A program made the position numbers and the translations under genes. This document shows, in pieces, positions 38,822 to 47,958 of a DNA stretch of 64,000 nucleotides. The number at the start of each line of letters is the position of its first letter. The stretch's first letter is position 1. Under the pieces are notes generated by a model. It was not told the DNA's origin, did no database searches, and saw only the letters and a list, made by a program, of their open reading frames with translations. The stretch spans positions 62,001 through 126,000 of the forward strand of contig NZ_ACLR01000123.1 of assembly GCF_000174775.1 (NCBI RefSeq), read 5' to 3'. The DNA comes from Porphyromonas uenonis 60-3 (lineage in GTDB: Bacteria; Bacteroidota; Bacteroidia; Bacteroidales; Porphyromonadaceae).

Positions 38822-40453
38822 ATGACCCAATCATCGCTGCCCAATAGCGCTGTCAACGATCAGCCCAACTATCCCGACGAGGGCTCACGTCCCACTTTCT
38901 CACAGATCCTTCGCTTGATCCTGAGACAGTGGTACTGGTTTGTGATATTCATCGCCATCTTTGTCTGGCTGGGTTGTAGCATCGTGAAGTATCGTCCTCT
39001 AGGACGGCAAACCTACTACATGCAGCTCTCCTCACGCGAGCCTCACGAACCGACGGAGCCAACGATGCAGCTCGGGGACCCGATACCCAAGACCTCTCCG
39101 TGGGCGCCAGAGTACATTGCCTCTCTGCTCAATACGACGACAGCGGTCCTAGAGGCGGGCAAGCGAATAGACTTTCAGGTGGACTACTGGGTCAAGACGC
39201 CTTTTGGCATGCGGGACTACTATAATCAGACTCCGATCATAGTACGCTTTGGCAACCTCTTACCGACGGACAAGCTGTACTGTATTGCTCGGCTAGATGA
39301 TCCTGTCCATCCGAAGGAGGTCACGATGAGTGCATTCTCAGGTGTCGTTCAGGGTCAGCCACTCTATGAGCCATACGATGTAGTCATCCCTGTCGGCACA
39401 ACTCAGGAGACGCCCGTGGGTCCTATCACGGTGACTCTGGATGATCCCGCACAGCACTTCCCCTATCACATCGATCAGCAGTATACCGAGATCCCCATCA
39501 CCTACACCTCTCTCGTTGAGGCACGAGACATCTACGAAACAGAGATGCAGGTAACGATGAAAAAGGCCGACCTCCCGCTCTCCTCCGTGATGCGTGTCGA
39601 GCTACTCTCCGGTCGCTCTGAGCGTCGCTGCCTCAGTCTCCTCAATGCGATGTACGTCGTCACCGACAGTCTAGGCTGGGTCGAGCAACTCACCGATGAG
39701 GGGCACGTGGACTCGCTAGGGCAGTTTGTCGGCACGGTACCTCCTACAGGGCTTTCGCCCTTTAGGCTAGTCGACAAGCCTCGTGAGCTGAGAGAGATAG
39801 AGCCTGACCTATTCGTTATCGTTGGTATGGGCCTCTTGGGATTCCTTATACCGCTCCTCCTACTGTACATTTACTGGGCTATACTAGGCGCCATCTACTA
39901 TGTCTGCGAGCTGCCCCGCCTCCTACGCAGTCGACTCACACTAGATCTGCAACGAAGGCATAAGGGCAAAACCCTCTACCCCCACCTCGAGGAGCTGTGC
40001 GCTCTCGTCTCACCACAGGGTGAGCCACGCGCCATACAGCTCGTCACTCCCAGCGGGACGAAGTACCACCGCCAGCTAGCCTCGGAGCTGCAGCAAGCTT
40101 TACAGCAGAGAGGCATCTCTTGTGCTGTCTGGTACCTAGACTTAGCAAACCAAAAGAAGGCTAGCAAAGGGTCTAATGGGGTCTACCACACGACGATCAC
40201 GCCTGGCCTGATAGGCTCCAGCGCCTTCGAGCAGCAACTCAAGCAGCTACAGACGCAGCACCAGCTCACGATCATTGTGCCTCCAGCACTAACGAAGGAT
40301 CCGACAGCCTATCTCCTGAATAGCTTAGAGCAAAGCCTCTACTGCATCTATCGTGGTAGCACGAGGATTGGAGCGATCAAGCGTGTCGTCCATCAGCTAC
40401 AGATCAGACAACAGCTAGACCGCTCCCACATACACACCCTATGGGTGGAGTAG
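38822..40453 (+). CDS. Wzz/Wzc-like membrane protein with degenerate cytoplasmic domain
   Basis: 543 residues. Architecture of a polysaccharide co-polymerase: a short cytoplasmic N-terminus, membrane helix 1 (WYWFVIFIAIFVWLGCSIV, about 38-56), a large periplasmic region, then helix 2 (FVIVGMGLLGFLIPLLLLYIYWAIL, about 330-355) and a cytoplasmic domain of about 180 residues. The latter starts AIQLVTPSGTKYHRQLASELQQAL, which aligns in position with the P-loop of tyrosine autokinases but lacks a Walker GxxGxGK(S/T) motif; no tyrosine-rich tail is visible. It probably helps set glycan chain length without kinase activity (inference). Stands alone with its own promoter; nadD follows after 24 bases. 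Confidence 0.6.
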   Translation: MTQSSLPNSAVNDQPNYPDEGSRPTFSQILRLILRQWYWFVIFIAIFVWLGCSIVKYRPLGRQTYYMQLSSREPHEPTEPTMQLGDPIPKTSPWAPEYIASLLNTTTAVLEAGKRIDFQVDYWVKTPFGMRDYYNQTPIIVRFGNLLPTDKLYCIARLDDPVHPKEVTMSAFSGVVQGQPLYEPYDVVIPVGTTQETPVGPITVTLDDPAQHFPYHIDQQYTEIPITYTSLVEARDIYETEMQVTMKKADLPLSSVMRVELLSGRSERRCLSLLNAMYVVTDSLGWVEQLTDEGHVDSLGQFVGTVPPTGLSPFRLVDKPRELREIEPDLFVIVGMGLLGFLIPLLLLYIYWAILGAIYYVCELPRLLRSRLTLDLQRRHKGKTLYPHLEELCALVSPQGEPRAIQLVTPSGTKYHRQLASELQQALQQRGISCAVWYLDLANQKKASKGSNGVYHTTITPGLIGSSAFEQQLKQLQTQHQLTIIVPPALTKDPTAYLLNSLEQSLYCIYRGSTRIGAIKRVVHQLQIRQQLDRSHIHTLWVE

Positions 40454-40477
40454 TAAGAGTGGACGTCCAGCCTTTTT

Positions 40478-41167
40478 ATGGATCAAGCTATGACAACTGA
40501 AGGTAGAGACTCTAAGGAGAAGCCTCCTGGGCTGACTAACCTACGCCCTGCGACATCAGACGTTAGCGGGGCTGTAGGACTCTTTGGCGGGAGCTTTGAC
40601 CCGCTACACATCGGGCATCTCGCTCTCTGTGACTACCTTTTGGCTTATCCCGAGCTGTCAGGGGTAGAGCACATATGGTTCATACCTACTCCGCAAAATC
40701 CGCTCAAGGAGCAAGAGACCATCTTTTCTTACGAGTGGCGCTGTCGCATGATCGAGCAGGCGATTCAGTCCGATCCCCGCTACGAACTATGCACGGTCGA
40801 GGCTATACTCCCTGAGCCACACTATACGGTGGACACGCTCACGGCTTTGGAGGAGCACTATCCGCATTGCGCCTTCAGCCTCATCATCGGGGCTGACAGC
40901 CTAGCCTCGCTCTCGCAGTGGCATCGGCACGGAGAGCTCCTGGATCGTCTGCCACTCGTGGTCTATCCTCGGAGCGGGTACGACCTCTCACAGCTAGCCG
41001 CTCAATACCCCACAGCCGAGATACGACTGATGAGCGATGCGCCTCAGATAGAGGTCTCCTCAACAGCGATTCGTCAGGCGCTCCACGAGGGTCGCGACCT
41101 GCGCCACTGGCTTCCTCAGCCTGAGCTATACGATACACTCTCTAAAGTAACCAAGCATCATGAATGA
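40478..41167 (+). CDS. nadD: Nicotinate-nucleotide adenylyltransferase
   Basis: 229 residues. Adenylylates nicotinate mononucleotide in NAD synthesis. Nucleotidyltransferase signature GLFGGSFDPLHIGHLAL with the HxGH motif, IPTPQNPLKE, FSLIIGADSLASLSQWHR and the closing ISST-like VSSTAIRQALHEGRDLRHWLP. There are about 30 extra residues before the first strand, so the real start may be a later codon, although the nearest alternative ATG (40490) hardly shortens it. The DUF2007 gene overlaps its end by eight bases. Confidence 0.93.
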   Translation: MDQAMTTEGRDSKEKPPGLTNLRPATSDVSGAVGLFGGSFDPLHIGHLALCDYLLAYPELSGVEHIWFIPTPQNPLKEQETIFSYEWRCRMIEQAIQSDPRYELCTVEAILPEPHYTVDTLTALEEHYPHCAFSLIIGADSLASLSQWHRHGELLDRLPLVVYPRSGYDLSQLAAQYPTAEIRLMSDAPQIEVSSTAIRQALHEGRDLRHWLPQPELYDTLSKVTKHHE

Positions 41168-41543
41168 AGACCGAATGGTACAGCTAGCCTCCTATCAGGT
41201 CGAAGAGGAGGCGCTCGAGCTACTGGACCTACTCTCTGACCATGGCATACCAGCCACTATACGCAACAGCTACAGCGCCCGGTTGCTCAGCTCTTTCATA
41301 GACATCGGGGGCTTCATCGTTGAGGTGCCCGAGAGTGCCCGTCCACAGATACAAGAGCTGATAGAGAGTGGCGAGCTCATCCTTCCCGACGAGAGCGACG
41401 AGCCTACGACACGCCTCACACAGTGGGTCTCCAAGCTACCCCTCCCAGATCAGTGGTCTCTAGAGAAGCGCCTCACCATGCTTCTCCTCCTACTCATCGC
41501 GATCGGTATCATCATCGCACTCGCTGTCCTCGTCGTCTCGTAG
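41160..41543 (+). CDS. DUF2007-like small protein with C-terminal membrane anchor
   Basis: 127 residues. MVQLASYQVEEEALELLDLLSDHGIPATIRNSY followed by GGFIVEVPESARPQIQELIE is the compact alpha/beta fold of DUF2007 (putative signal-transducing proteins, structurally PII-like). A C-terminal helix (LLLLLIAIGIIIALAVLVV) anchors it in the membrane. It overlaps nadD by eight bases. Role unknown. The ATG at 41175 is an alternative start. A strong terminator follows. Confidence 0.75.
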   Translation: MNEDRMVQLASYQVEEEALELLDLLSDHGIPATIRNSYSARLLSSFIDIGGFIVEVPESARPQIQELIESGELILPDESDEPTTRLTQWVSKLPLPDQWSLEKRLTMLLLLLIAIGIIIALAVLVVS

Positions 41544-41567
41544 AGAGCCCATAGCTTACGAAACAAA

Positions 41568-41617
41568 AGAATCTCCTTTCGAAATCCGCATGGCGGATAT
41601 TCGGAAGGAGATTTCTT
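41568..41617 (+). terminator. Terminator after nadD/DUF2007
   Basis: Long hairpin: AATCTCCTTTCGAAATCCGC pairs with GCGGATATTCGGAAGGAGATT around ATG, flanked by A-rich and T-rich ends, so it can act in both directions (also for the convergent tRNA-Asn pair). Confidence 0.85.
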
Positions 41618-41699
41618 CTGTTAACCACAAATATAAGGCTCAAAAGACAACCACGCCCTTTCGAGCCCCAAAACAAAACAACTCAGTGTAGCAACGTCG

Positions 41700-41773
41700 C
41701 GCTCCCTCTTGGGCTTGAACCAAGGACCCCCTGATTAACAGTCAGATGCTCTAACCAACTGAGCTAAGGAAGC
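41700..41773 (-). tRNA. tRNA-Asn (anticodon GTT), downstream copy
   Basis: Minus strand: acceptor GCTTCCT/AGGGAGC, D arm GCTC...GAGC, anticodon arm TCTGA-CTGTTAA-TCAGG with GTT, T arm CTTGG-TTCAAGC-CCAAG. Same sequence as the copy at 41813-41886, 39 bases away. Confidence 0.93.
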
Positions 41774-41812
41774 AATACGAGACTTAACAGCCTCAGCGAT
41801 GAGACAGAGTTG

Positions 41813-41886
41813 CGCTCCCTCTTGGGCTTGAACCAAGGACCCCCTGATTAACAGTCAGATGCTCTAACCAACTGAGCTAAGGAAGC
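41813..41886 (-). tRNA. tRNA-Asn (anticodon GTT), promoter-proximal copy
   Basis: Identical body to the neighbouring tRNA-Asn; a tandem duplication served by the promoter at 41903-41933. Confidence 0.93.
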
Positions 41887-41902
41887 GTTCCAAATGTGAG
41901 TG

Positions 41903-41933
41903 CAAAGGTACTACTTTTCTCCAACACCTGCAA
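41903..41933 (-). promoter_or_regulatory. Promoter of the tRNA-Asn pair
   Basis: The minus strand reads TTG (41933-41931, within ATTTG), 20-base spacer, TACCTTTG (41910-41903), 16 bases before the tRNA. Confidence 0.8.
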
Positions 41934-42135
41934 ATAGTCGCCACCCCAACTTTTGCAAATATCACTGCAAAGCCGACCAACGCCCTAATGTATAAACACT
42001 TACGACCGAGTTTGCATTATCTCTTTAGGATAATACAACGGCCCAGTGAGGAGACTTCTCTGTGGATATTGGGAAAAGGCTACGATTGTCCCAGCTTGTC
42101 AAGTAGGTCTATAAATGATATACGACATTTTTTCG

Positions 42136-42143
42136 TACCTTAG
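42136..42143 (+). promoter_or_regulatory. Weak candidate -7 element of folA-hisS
   Basis: TACCTTAG, one mismatch to TAnnTTTG, 23 bases before the ATG at 42167. Confidence 0.4.
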
Positions 42144-42166
42144 TCCCCAAATCAGTTCGTCTGAAG

Positions 42167-42688
42167 ATGGAAATATGGATTATAGTGGCGACAGCCCGAG
42201 ACAGAGCCATTGGACGTGACGGCACGATGCCGTGGCGTCTGAAAGATGATTTGCGCCGATTAAAGGCGACGACCACGGGGCATGCGGTCATCATGGGACG
42301 ACACACGTGGGACTCCATAGGCGCTCGCCCACTGCCCAATCGCTACAACATCGTAGTCTCTCGCACTCTGCCCGAGGGCGACGCCGAGACGCACTATGTC
42401 GCCTCCACTCTAGAGCAGGCCTTGCAGCATTGCCAGCAGGCGGGCTACGATCGAGTCTACATCATGGGTGGCGGAGTCCTCTACAAGAGTGGCCTTCCCT
42501 ACGCTACGCACCTTAACTTGACAATGGTTGACACGGTCGTACCTGATGCCGACACGCATTTTCCAGAGATTAACCTGTCGGAGTGGTCCAAGCTCGAAGA
42601 GGCTCACTATCCAGCCGATGAACGCAATGACTACCCTGTGACACAGACGCTATACAAACGAATCGAAACGGCTAAACGCTATGAATAA
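42167..42688 (+). CDS. folA: Dihydrofolate reductase
   Basis: 173 residues. NADPH-dependent reduction of dihydrofolate. MEIWIIVATARDRAIGRDGTMPW with LKDDLRRLKATT (the Asp at about residue 27 is the usual proton donor), GHAVIMGRHTWDSIG, NIVVSRT and VYIMGGGVLYKSGL cover the folate and NADPH sites. The last eight bases overlap hisS, implying coupled expression. Confidence 0.95.
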   Translation: MEIWIIVATARDRAIGRDGTMPWRLKDDLRRLKATTTGHAVIMGRHTWDSIGARPLPNRYNIVVSRTLPEGDAETHYVASTLEQALQHCQQAGYDRVYIMGGGVLYKSGLPYATHLNLTMVDTVVPDADTHFPEINLSEWSKLEEAHYPADERNDYPVTQTLYKRIETAKRYE

Positions 42689-44060
42689 ACCTTCGATACC
42701 TAAGGGAACACGAGACTTTGGTGCTGAGGAGATGCGCCGACGCAACTACATATTTGAGACGATACGCTCCGTCTTCGCACTCTATGGTTTTGAGCAGATT
42801 GAGACGCCCGCCATAGAGCAGCTTACCACGCTCACGGGTAAGTATGGTGTAGAGGGAGATCGGCTACTCTTTAAGATCCTGAACTCGGGAGACTATAAGG
42901 CGGGGATTGATGCGGAGACCTTTACGGAGGAGTCACCAGCAGCGCTGGCAGCTCGTCTCTGTGAGCGAGGCCTGCGCTACGATCTGACCGTACCTTTCGC
43001 CCGTTATGTGGTGATGCACCGCAACGAACTCACCTTCCCCTTCAAGCGCTACCAGATGCAACCCGTATGGCGTGCCGACAGACCGCAGAAGGGGCGCTAT
43101 CGTGAGTTTTACCAATGCGATGCTGACGTCATCGGTACCGACTCGCTGATGCCTGAGGTGGACTTTGTCTATATGATCGACGAGGTCTTCCGTCGGCTCA
43201 AACTCCGCACGATACTCCTGCTCAACAACCGCAAGATACTAGCGGGCATCGCTGAGGTGATCAAAGCGCCAGACCGCTTGGCTCAGTTGACCATCTGCAT
43301 GGACAAACTGGACAAGACATCCGTAGAGGCGGTCTTGGCAGATCTCGTCGAGAGTGGCTTTGCCCCAGAATCGCTAGAGCCCGTTCGCAAGGTACTGACG
43401 CTGGAGGGAAGCAATCTCGACAAGGTGGCTGTGCTCAAGCAACTACTCGCAGACTCCGAGATAGGACTCAAGGGTCTGGAGGAGCTCGAGTACGTCCTCG
43501 ACCATGTCGACACGAGCGACCTGATGACCGAGCTAACCTTCTCTCCTTCGCTGGCTCGTGGACTAGACTACTACACAGGCGCTATCCTAGAGGTTAAGTC
43601 GCTCGATGCTCCGATGGGCTCTATCTCAGGAGGCGGTCGCTACGACAACTTGACTGGCATCTTCGGACTGGAGGGCGTCTCAGGCGTTGGTATCTCCTTT
43701 GGCGCCGAGCGCATCTACGACATCATGCTGTCGCTGGGTATGTTTGACACAGCCATGGAGCCCGAAGAGCGGATTATGATCGTGAACTTTGGCGAGGAGG
43801 AGCTCCAGAAGCTACTGCCCATAGCGCATCAGCTACGCCGTGCAGGACTCGCCACGGAGGTCTATCCTTCAGCGGACAAAATGAAGAAACAGCTCTCCTA
43901 TGCCAATAGCCGAGGCTGTCGCCACGTCATCATCGCAGGTAGCCAAGAGCTTAACGAGGGCAAGGTCTCTATCAAGGACATGACCCTCGGCACACAGCAA
44001 GAGTGCCCGCTCAATGAGATCGTGTCTCGCCTGAGGGAGTCACTCTCCGTCAATCATTAG
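42681..44060 (+). CDS. hisS: Histidyl-tRNA synthetase
   Basis: 459 residues, class II. KGTRDF near the start, motif 2 around RYREFYQCDADVIG, the histidine-binding LARGLDYYTGAI, ISGGGRYDNLTG and motif 3 GVGISFGAERIYDIM, then the anticodon-binding domain (VYPSADKMKKQLSYANSRG). Starts inside the end of folA. Confidence 0.96.
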   Translation: MNKPSIPKGTRDFGAEEMRRRNYIFETIRSVFALYGFEQIETPAIEQLTTLTGKYGVEGDRLLFKILNSGDYKAGIDAETFTEESPAALAARLCERGLRYDLTVPFARYVVMHRNELTFPFKRYQMQPVWRADRPQKGRYREFYQCDADVIGTDSLMPEVDFVYMIDEVFRRLKLRTILLLNNRKILAGIAEVIKAPDRLAQLTICMDKLDKTSVEAVLADLVESGFAPESLEPVRKVLTLEGSNLDKVAVLKQLLADSEIGLKGLEELEYVLDHVDTSDLMTELTFSPSLARGLDYYTGAILEVKSLDAPMGSISGGGRYDNLTGIFGLEGVSGVGISFGAERIYDIMLSLGMFDTAMEPEERIMIVNFGEEELQKLLPIAHQLRRAGLATEVYPSADKMKKQLSYANSRGCRHVIIAGSQELNEGKVSIKDMTLGTQQECPLNEIVSRLRESLSVNH

Positions 44061-44084
44061 AAGGCTCATCTCGTGGAGAATTGC

Positions 44085-44092
44085 TACCTTTG
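44085..44092 (+). promoter_or_regulatory. Candidate -7 element of the FKBP cluster
   Basis: TACCTTTG, 45 bases before the ATG at 44138. It argues against the more upstream in-frame ATG at 44081. Confidence 0.6.
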
Positions 44093-44137
44093 CAGGAGTA
44101 TTTTTCATCTAAAGATCAAAGACTGAACATTCCCCCT

Positions 44138-44728
44138 ATGCCACAAGACGAAGTAAGCTATGCGCTAGGACTAAGCATCGGACAGAACTTCAAAGCGTCC
44201 GGAATCAAGGCTATTACCTCCGAAGACTTCATCGCAGGTCTCCAAGATGCTCTCGCAGAGCGTGAGCCTCAGCTGACCAACGAGCGAGCTCGTGAGGTGA
44301 TCAACCAACTGTTCACGCGCCTACAGCAAGAAGAAGCAGAGCTCAACGCAGCTGCTGGCAAGGAGTACCAAGAGATCATGCGCCACAAGAGTGGTGTCGT
44401 GACGCTCCCTAGTGGACTACAATACGAGATTATTAAGGAGGGCAAGGGCGCTAAGCCTAAAGCTACCGACAAGGTACGTGTACACTACCACGGCACGCTC
44501 ATCAATGGGGTTGTCTTCGACAGTTCCGTAGAGCGAGGCGAGCCCGCCGAGTTTCCCCTCAATGCGGTCATCCCTGGCTGGACGGAGATCCTACAGCTGA
44601 TGCCCGTAGGCAGTAAGTGGCGCGTCGTGATTCCCTCGGAGCTAGCTTACGGGAGCCGTGGCGCTGGCGACGTAATCCGACCCAATATGACGCTCATCTT
44701 CGAGATCGAGCTACTAGACATCGTATAG
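44138..44728 (+). CDS. FKBP-type peptidyl-prolyl isomerase, predicted cytoplasmic
   Basis: 196 residues from MPQDEVSYALGLSIGQNFK. An N-terminal FKBP dimerisation domain (like FklB/Mip) precedes the catalytic domain: VRVHYHGTLINGVVFDSSVERGEP, VIPGWTEILQLMPVGSKWRVVIPSELAYG. No signal peptide. The frame extends upstream to 44081, but a promoter lies within that extension. First of three consecutive FKBP genes (spacers 15 and 44 bases). Confidence 0.92.
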   Translation: MPQDEVSYALGLSIGQNFKASGIKAITSEDFIAGLQDALAEREPQLTNERAREVINQLFTRLQQEEAELNAAAGKEYQEIMRHKSGVVTLPSGLQYEIIKEGKGAKPKATDKVRVHYHGTLINGVVFDSSVERGEPAEFPLNAVIPGWTEILQLMPVGSKWRVVIPSELAYGSRGAGDVIRPNMTLIFEIELLDIV

Positions 44729-44743
44729 ACACACTAAAGACTT

Positions 44744-45469
44744 ATGACACATCGCATCCTAACCGTTGCGCTGACGCTACTCGTGAGCGTAGGCGCACTC
44801 TCGGCAGCCGAGCCTCCACGTCTCATATCCTCAGCTGATACGGCAGCCTACGCACTTGGCGTAGCAAATGGTGTAGGCTTTGGACAGAACTTGACTCAAA
44901 TGCCTGGAAATCCTATCAATAAGGAGTTACTCCTAGCTGGCTTTACGGCAGCTTTTCTAGAGCAGCCCACCGTCATGACCAATGAGGAGGCGCAAGCCTT
45001 TCTCTCTACCTACTTTCAGAAGCTAGAAGAGCAGATGGCACAGGAGACAAAGGAGCGAAACGAAGCATTCCTCAAGAGCAATGGTGAGCGCCCTGGAGTC
45101 AAGACGACCCAAAGCGGACTACAGTATGAGATCATCAAGGAGGGCAAGGGTCCCCGTCCTACGGTCGAGGACACAGTCCGTGTACACTACACGGGTACGC
45201 TCATCGATGGCACTAAGTTCGACAGCTCCGTGGATCGTGGCGAGCCTGCTAAGTTTGGTCTTCTACAGGTGATCCCTGGTTGGACCGAGGGTCTATGCCT
45301 ACTACCACAGGGTAGCAAGGCTAAGCTCTACATCCCAGCACGTCTAGCCTACGGCGAGCGTGGTGCAGGGAGACTGATTCCGCCCAATGCTACGCTCATC
45401 TTCGAGATTGAGCTACTGGAGGTAATCAAGGGTCAGCCTATACCCCTTGCCACCCCGACTGAAAAGTAA
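44744..45469 (+). CDS. FKBP-type peptidyl-prolyl isomerase, predicted periplasmic
   Basis: 241 residues. Signal peptide ([18 protein letters not shown]), then an N-terminal helical dimerisation domain ([19 protein letters not shown]) and the FKBP domain: [58 protein letters not shown]. Similar to its left neighbour over the catalytic domain, suggesting local duplication. Confidence 0.92.
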   Translation: MTHRILTVALTLLVSVGALSAAEPPRLISSADTAAYALGVANGVGFGQNLTQMPGNPINKELLLAGFTAAFLEQPTVMTNEEAQAFLSTYFQKLEEQMAQETKERNEAFLKSNGERPGVKTTQSGLQYEIIKEGKGPRPTVEDTVRVHYTGTLIDGTKFDSSVDRGEPAKFGLLQVIPGWTEGLCLLPQGSKAKLYIPARLAYGERGAGRLIPPNATLIFEIELLEVIKGQPIPLATPTEK

Positions 45470-45513
45470 TCAAGACACTATAACGCAAACAAATATCCTA
45501 AATACAACTTACA

Positions 45514-46371
45514 ATGAAGAAATCAATTCTCTCACTCCTCGCAGTGGTTGCAATGGTCTGTGCCTTTGCTAGCTGCAACAAGACAGCTCAGAAGAGTGAA
45601 ACAAACGATGAACTATCAGCCATGAGCGATAGTGTAGCTATGATCCAGGGTTATATGACTGGTCAGCAGCTTGCTCAGCAGTTTATGATGATGGCTATGC
45701 AGGGCATGCCAGTAGACTCCATGGAGTTCCTCAAGGGCTTCAAGAAGGGTATCACTGACACCACCAAGTTCTCTTACTACGCTGGACAGATCCAGGGTGT
45801 CCAGACCGCTATGAGCCTTGTGAAGGAGGGCATTGACGTCAAGCTCTTCACAGAGTACCTAGAGGCTGCGCTCAAGGGCGACACGACCAAGCTAGGTATG
45901 GATCAAGAGGCTGCTTACACCTACGTACAGAACTACTACCAGAAGAAGCAGGAGATCGAAAACAAGGAGAAGTTTGGTAAGAACATTGAGGCTGGCAAGA
46001 AGGCCATCGCTGAGTTCTCCAAGCAAGAGGGTGTCATCACCACAAAGTCTGGTATCGCTTATCGCTATGCTAGCAAGGGTACAGGCAAGTCTCCTGTAGA
46101 TGGTGACAAGGTCAAGGTCACTTACCGTGGTACGCTCATCGACGGCACCGAGTTTGACAAGAGCGAGGAGCCAGTTGAGCTTAGTATCAACCAAGTCATC
46201 CCTGGCTGGACAGAGCTACTCAAGCTGATGAAAGTAGGCGACCAGATTACCGCTTACATTCCTTACGACCTAGCTTACGGTGCCAATGGCAGTGGATCTT
46301 CTATTGAGCCATTCTCTACGCTCATCTTTGATATAAAACTCCTAGAGGTAGCTCCTGCTGAGAAGAAGTAA
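45514..46371 (+). CDS. FKBP-type peptidyl-prolyl isomerase, predicted lipoprotein
   Basis: 285 residues. Lipoprotein signal with lipobox AFASC (Cys near residue 21). N-terminal helical domain, then [65 protein letters not shown]. Likely tethered in the outer membrane, aiding folding of envelope proteins (inference). Followed by a strong terminator. Confidence 0.92.
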   Translation: MKKSILSLLAVVAMVCAFASCNKTAQKSETNDELSAMSDSVAMIQGYMTGQQLAQQFMMMAMQGMPVDSMEFLKGFKKGITDTTKFSYYAGQIQGVQTAMSLVKEGIDVKLFTEYLEAALKGDTTKLGMDQEAAYTYVQNYYQKKQEIENKEKFGKNIEAGKKAIAEFSKQEGVITTKSGIAYRYASKGTGKSPVDGDKVKVTYRGTLIDGTEFDKSEEPVELSINQVIPGWTELLKLMKVGDQITAYIPYDLAYGANGSGSSIEPFSTLIFDIKLLEVAPAEKK

Positions 46372-46434
46372 TCTACGCGACGCTCCGTCGCCACGCATGA
46401 CGACTCAAATAGGTTCATGCGTCTGACTATTCTG

Positions 46435-46490
46435 GACCTACACAGTATCTAGCGTTGGCACTCGTCGTGCTACTAGATCCTGTGTAGGTC
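46435..46490 (+). terminator. Terminator after the FKBP cluster
   Basis: GACCTACACAG (46435-46445) pairs with CTGTGTAGGTC (46480-46490), with a further CTAG/CTAG pairing inside the loop; followed by TATTCAT. Confidence 0.75.
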
Positions 46491-46744
46491 TATTCATAAG
46501 GATAGAGAGTCTATCAAAGTAGGCTCACACGAACGCACCCGTAATAGACAGTGCAAAGGTAGAGAGAATGCCCACGAAGCGTGACCTGTGGTGCACTCAC
46601 TAGCGGGCTGTAATCAGCAAGCGACCCAACAGTCCTTAGATAAGAGCTACACAACAAATGACTCAAACCTGTAGGACGAATCGCCCATAGGCTAAGCACT
46701 ACAGCCCCCTCCCAGCAATAATTGTAAATCCTAAGCTAAGGCTT
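46491..46744. other. Intergenic region before bioF
   Basis: No gene recognised. A perfect TACCTTTG on the minus strand (46561-46554) points away from bioF towards the FKBP terminator, with no ORF or known RNA in front of it. I looked for and did not find a riboswitch consensus. Confidence 0.4.
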
Positions 46745-47953
46745 ATGTCTCACTTTGAGTCACATATAGAGCAGATCCTCGCCACGCTACGTGACGAGCA
46801 GGCGCTCCGCACGCTCACCCCTATTGAGCCTCTAGAGAGAGGTCGCTACGCAGCGCTCGACGATGCGCACCCCCAGCCACTCATCAACCTCAACAGCAAC
46901 GACTACCTAGCTCTCCACGACGCTAGCTGTCACTTTGCCGATGAAGCTGACCTGACCAATAGCCTACAGGCGCTCTCTGCGGGAGATCTAGGCTCTACCT
47001 CCTCGCGCTTGCTCTCGGGAGATCGGGCTGTGATGCACCAGCTAGAGGAGCTCATCGCTAAGTCACTACAGCACGAGACAGCCTTGCTCTTTAACAGTGG
47101 CTACCACGCCAACGTAGGCATCCTACCAGCGCTCAAGCTCCCAGGCTTGGTGGTGATAGCAGACAAACTGATCCATGCCAGTATGATCGACGGGTTACGG
47201 CTCTCGGGCTTGCCCTTCGAGCGCTTTCGCCACAACGATGTAGCACAGCTCCAGCGTCTCATCGAGAAGCATCACAGCGCCGAGAGTTGCCAGCATATCA
47301 TCGTCATGGCGGAGAGCATCTACAGCATGGACGGTGATCTGGCTCCACTACAAGAGCTTGTGGCGCTCAAGCAGCAATACCCCAAGGTGGCTCTCTATAT
47401 AGACGAAGCGCACGCCATCGGTGTCCGTGGAGCGCATGGCTATGGGCTGTGCGAAGAGCTAGGCTTGCTGTCCGAGATCGACCTCTTGGTCGGTACCTTC
47501 GGCAAGGCACTCGGATCTATGGGAGCTTATGTAGCCTGCTCCGAGGCTGTACGCACACTACTCATCACCCGCTCACGGAGCCTCATCTACTCGACCATGC
47601 TGCCCCCGCTCATCATCCAGTGGGTACTAGCTGTCTGGCAAGCGCTCCCCACATTCACGCAGCGCAGAGCGCACCTAGCTAAGCTACAGCAACTACTCAC
47701 CGACGAGCTAGCCTCACTACCAGCGCAACTCCTCCCCACCCCTCACAGCCACATCATACCGCTCCTCTGCGGGAGTCGTGAGCGAGCTAGAGCCGTCGCA
47801 CAGGCGCTCCACGAGGAGGGGTACTTCATCCGCCCCATCATGTCTCCGACCGTACCAGTCGGCTCAGAGCGACTGAGGATCTCACTGACCGCTGGACTCA
47901 CCACCGCTGAGGTCAGGCAGCTCTGCCAAATCATCCTAACGCATCTTGCCTAG
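46745..47953 (+). CDS. bioF: 8-amino-7-oxononanoate synthase-like aminotransferase (KAPA synthase)
   Basis: 402 residues, PLP-dependent alpha-oxoamine synthase. Condenses pimeloyl-ACP or -CoA with alanine in biotin synthesis. NLNSNDYLALHD, GSTSSRLLSGDRAVMHQLEELIA, LFNSGYHANVGILPAL, DEAHAIGVRGAHGYGL, and the PLP lysine in GTFGKALGSMGAYVA. The family also includes serine palmitoyltransferase, but the BioG and BioC genes that follow within six bases and 40 bases fix the biotin role. Confidence 0.92.
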   Translation: MSHFESHIEQILATLRDEQALRTLTPIEPLERGRYAALDDAHPQPLINLNSNDYLALHDASCHFADEADLTNSLQALSAGDLGSTSSRLLSGDRAVMHQLEELIAKSLQHETALLFNSGYHANVGILPALKLPGLVVIADKLIHASMIDGLRLSGLPFERFRHNDVAQLQRLIEKHHSAESCQHIIVMAESIYSMDGDLAPLQELVALKQQYPKVALYIDEAHAIGVRGAHGYGLCEELGLLSEIDLLVGTFGKALGSMGAYVACSEAVRTLLITRSRSLIYSTMLPPLIIQWVLAVWQALPTFTQRRAHLAKLQQLLTDELASLPAQLLPTPHSHIIPLLCGSRERARAVAQALHEEGYFIRPIMSPTVPVGSERLRISLTAGLTTAEVRQLCQIILTHLA

Positions 47954-47958
47954 GTCCT

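Noticed and set aside
42045-42085. Possible seventh, degenerate repeat copy (GAGGAGACTTCTCTGTGGATATTGG)
   Set aside because: Resembles only the flank motif, the 21-nt core is absent; could be chance.
46491-46744. Search for a cobalamin or other riboswitch before bioF
   Set aside because: No consensus box found on either strand.
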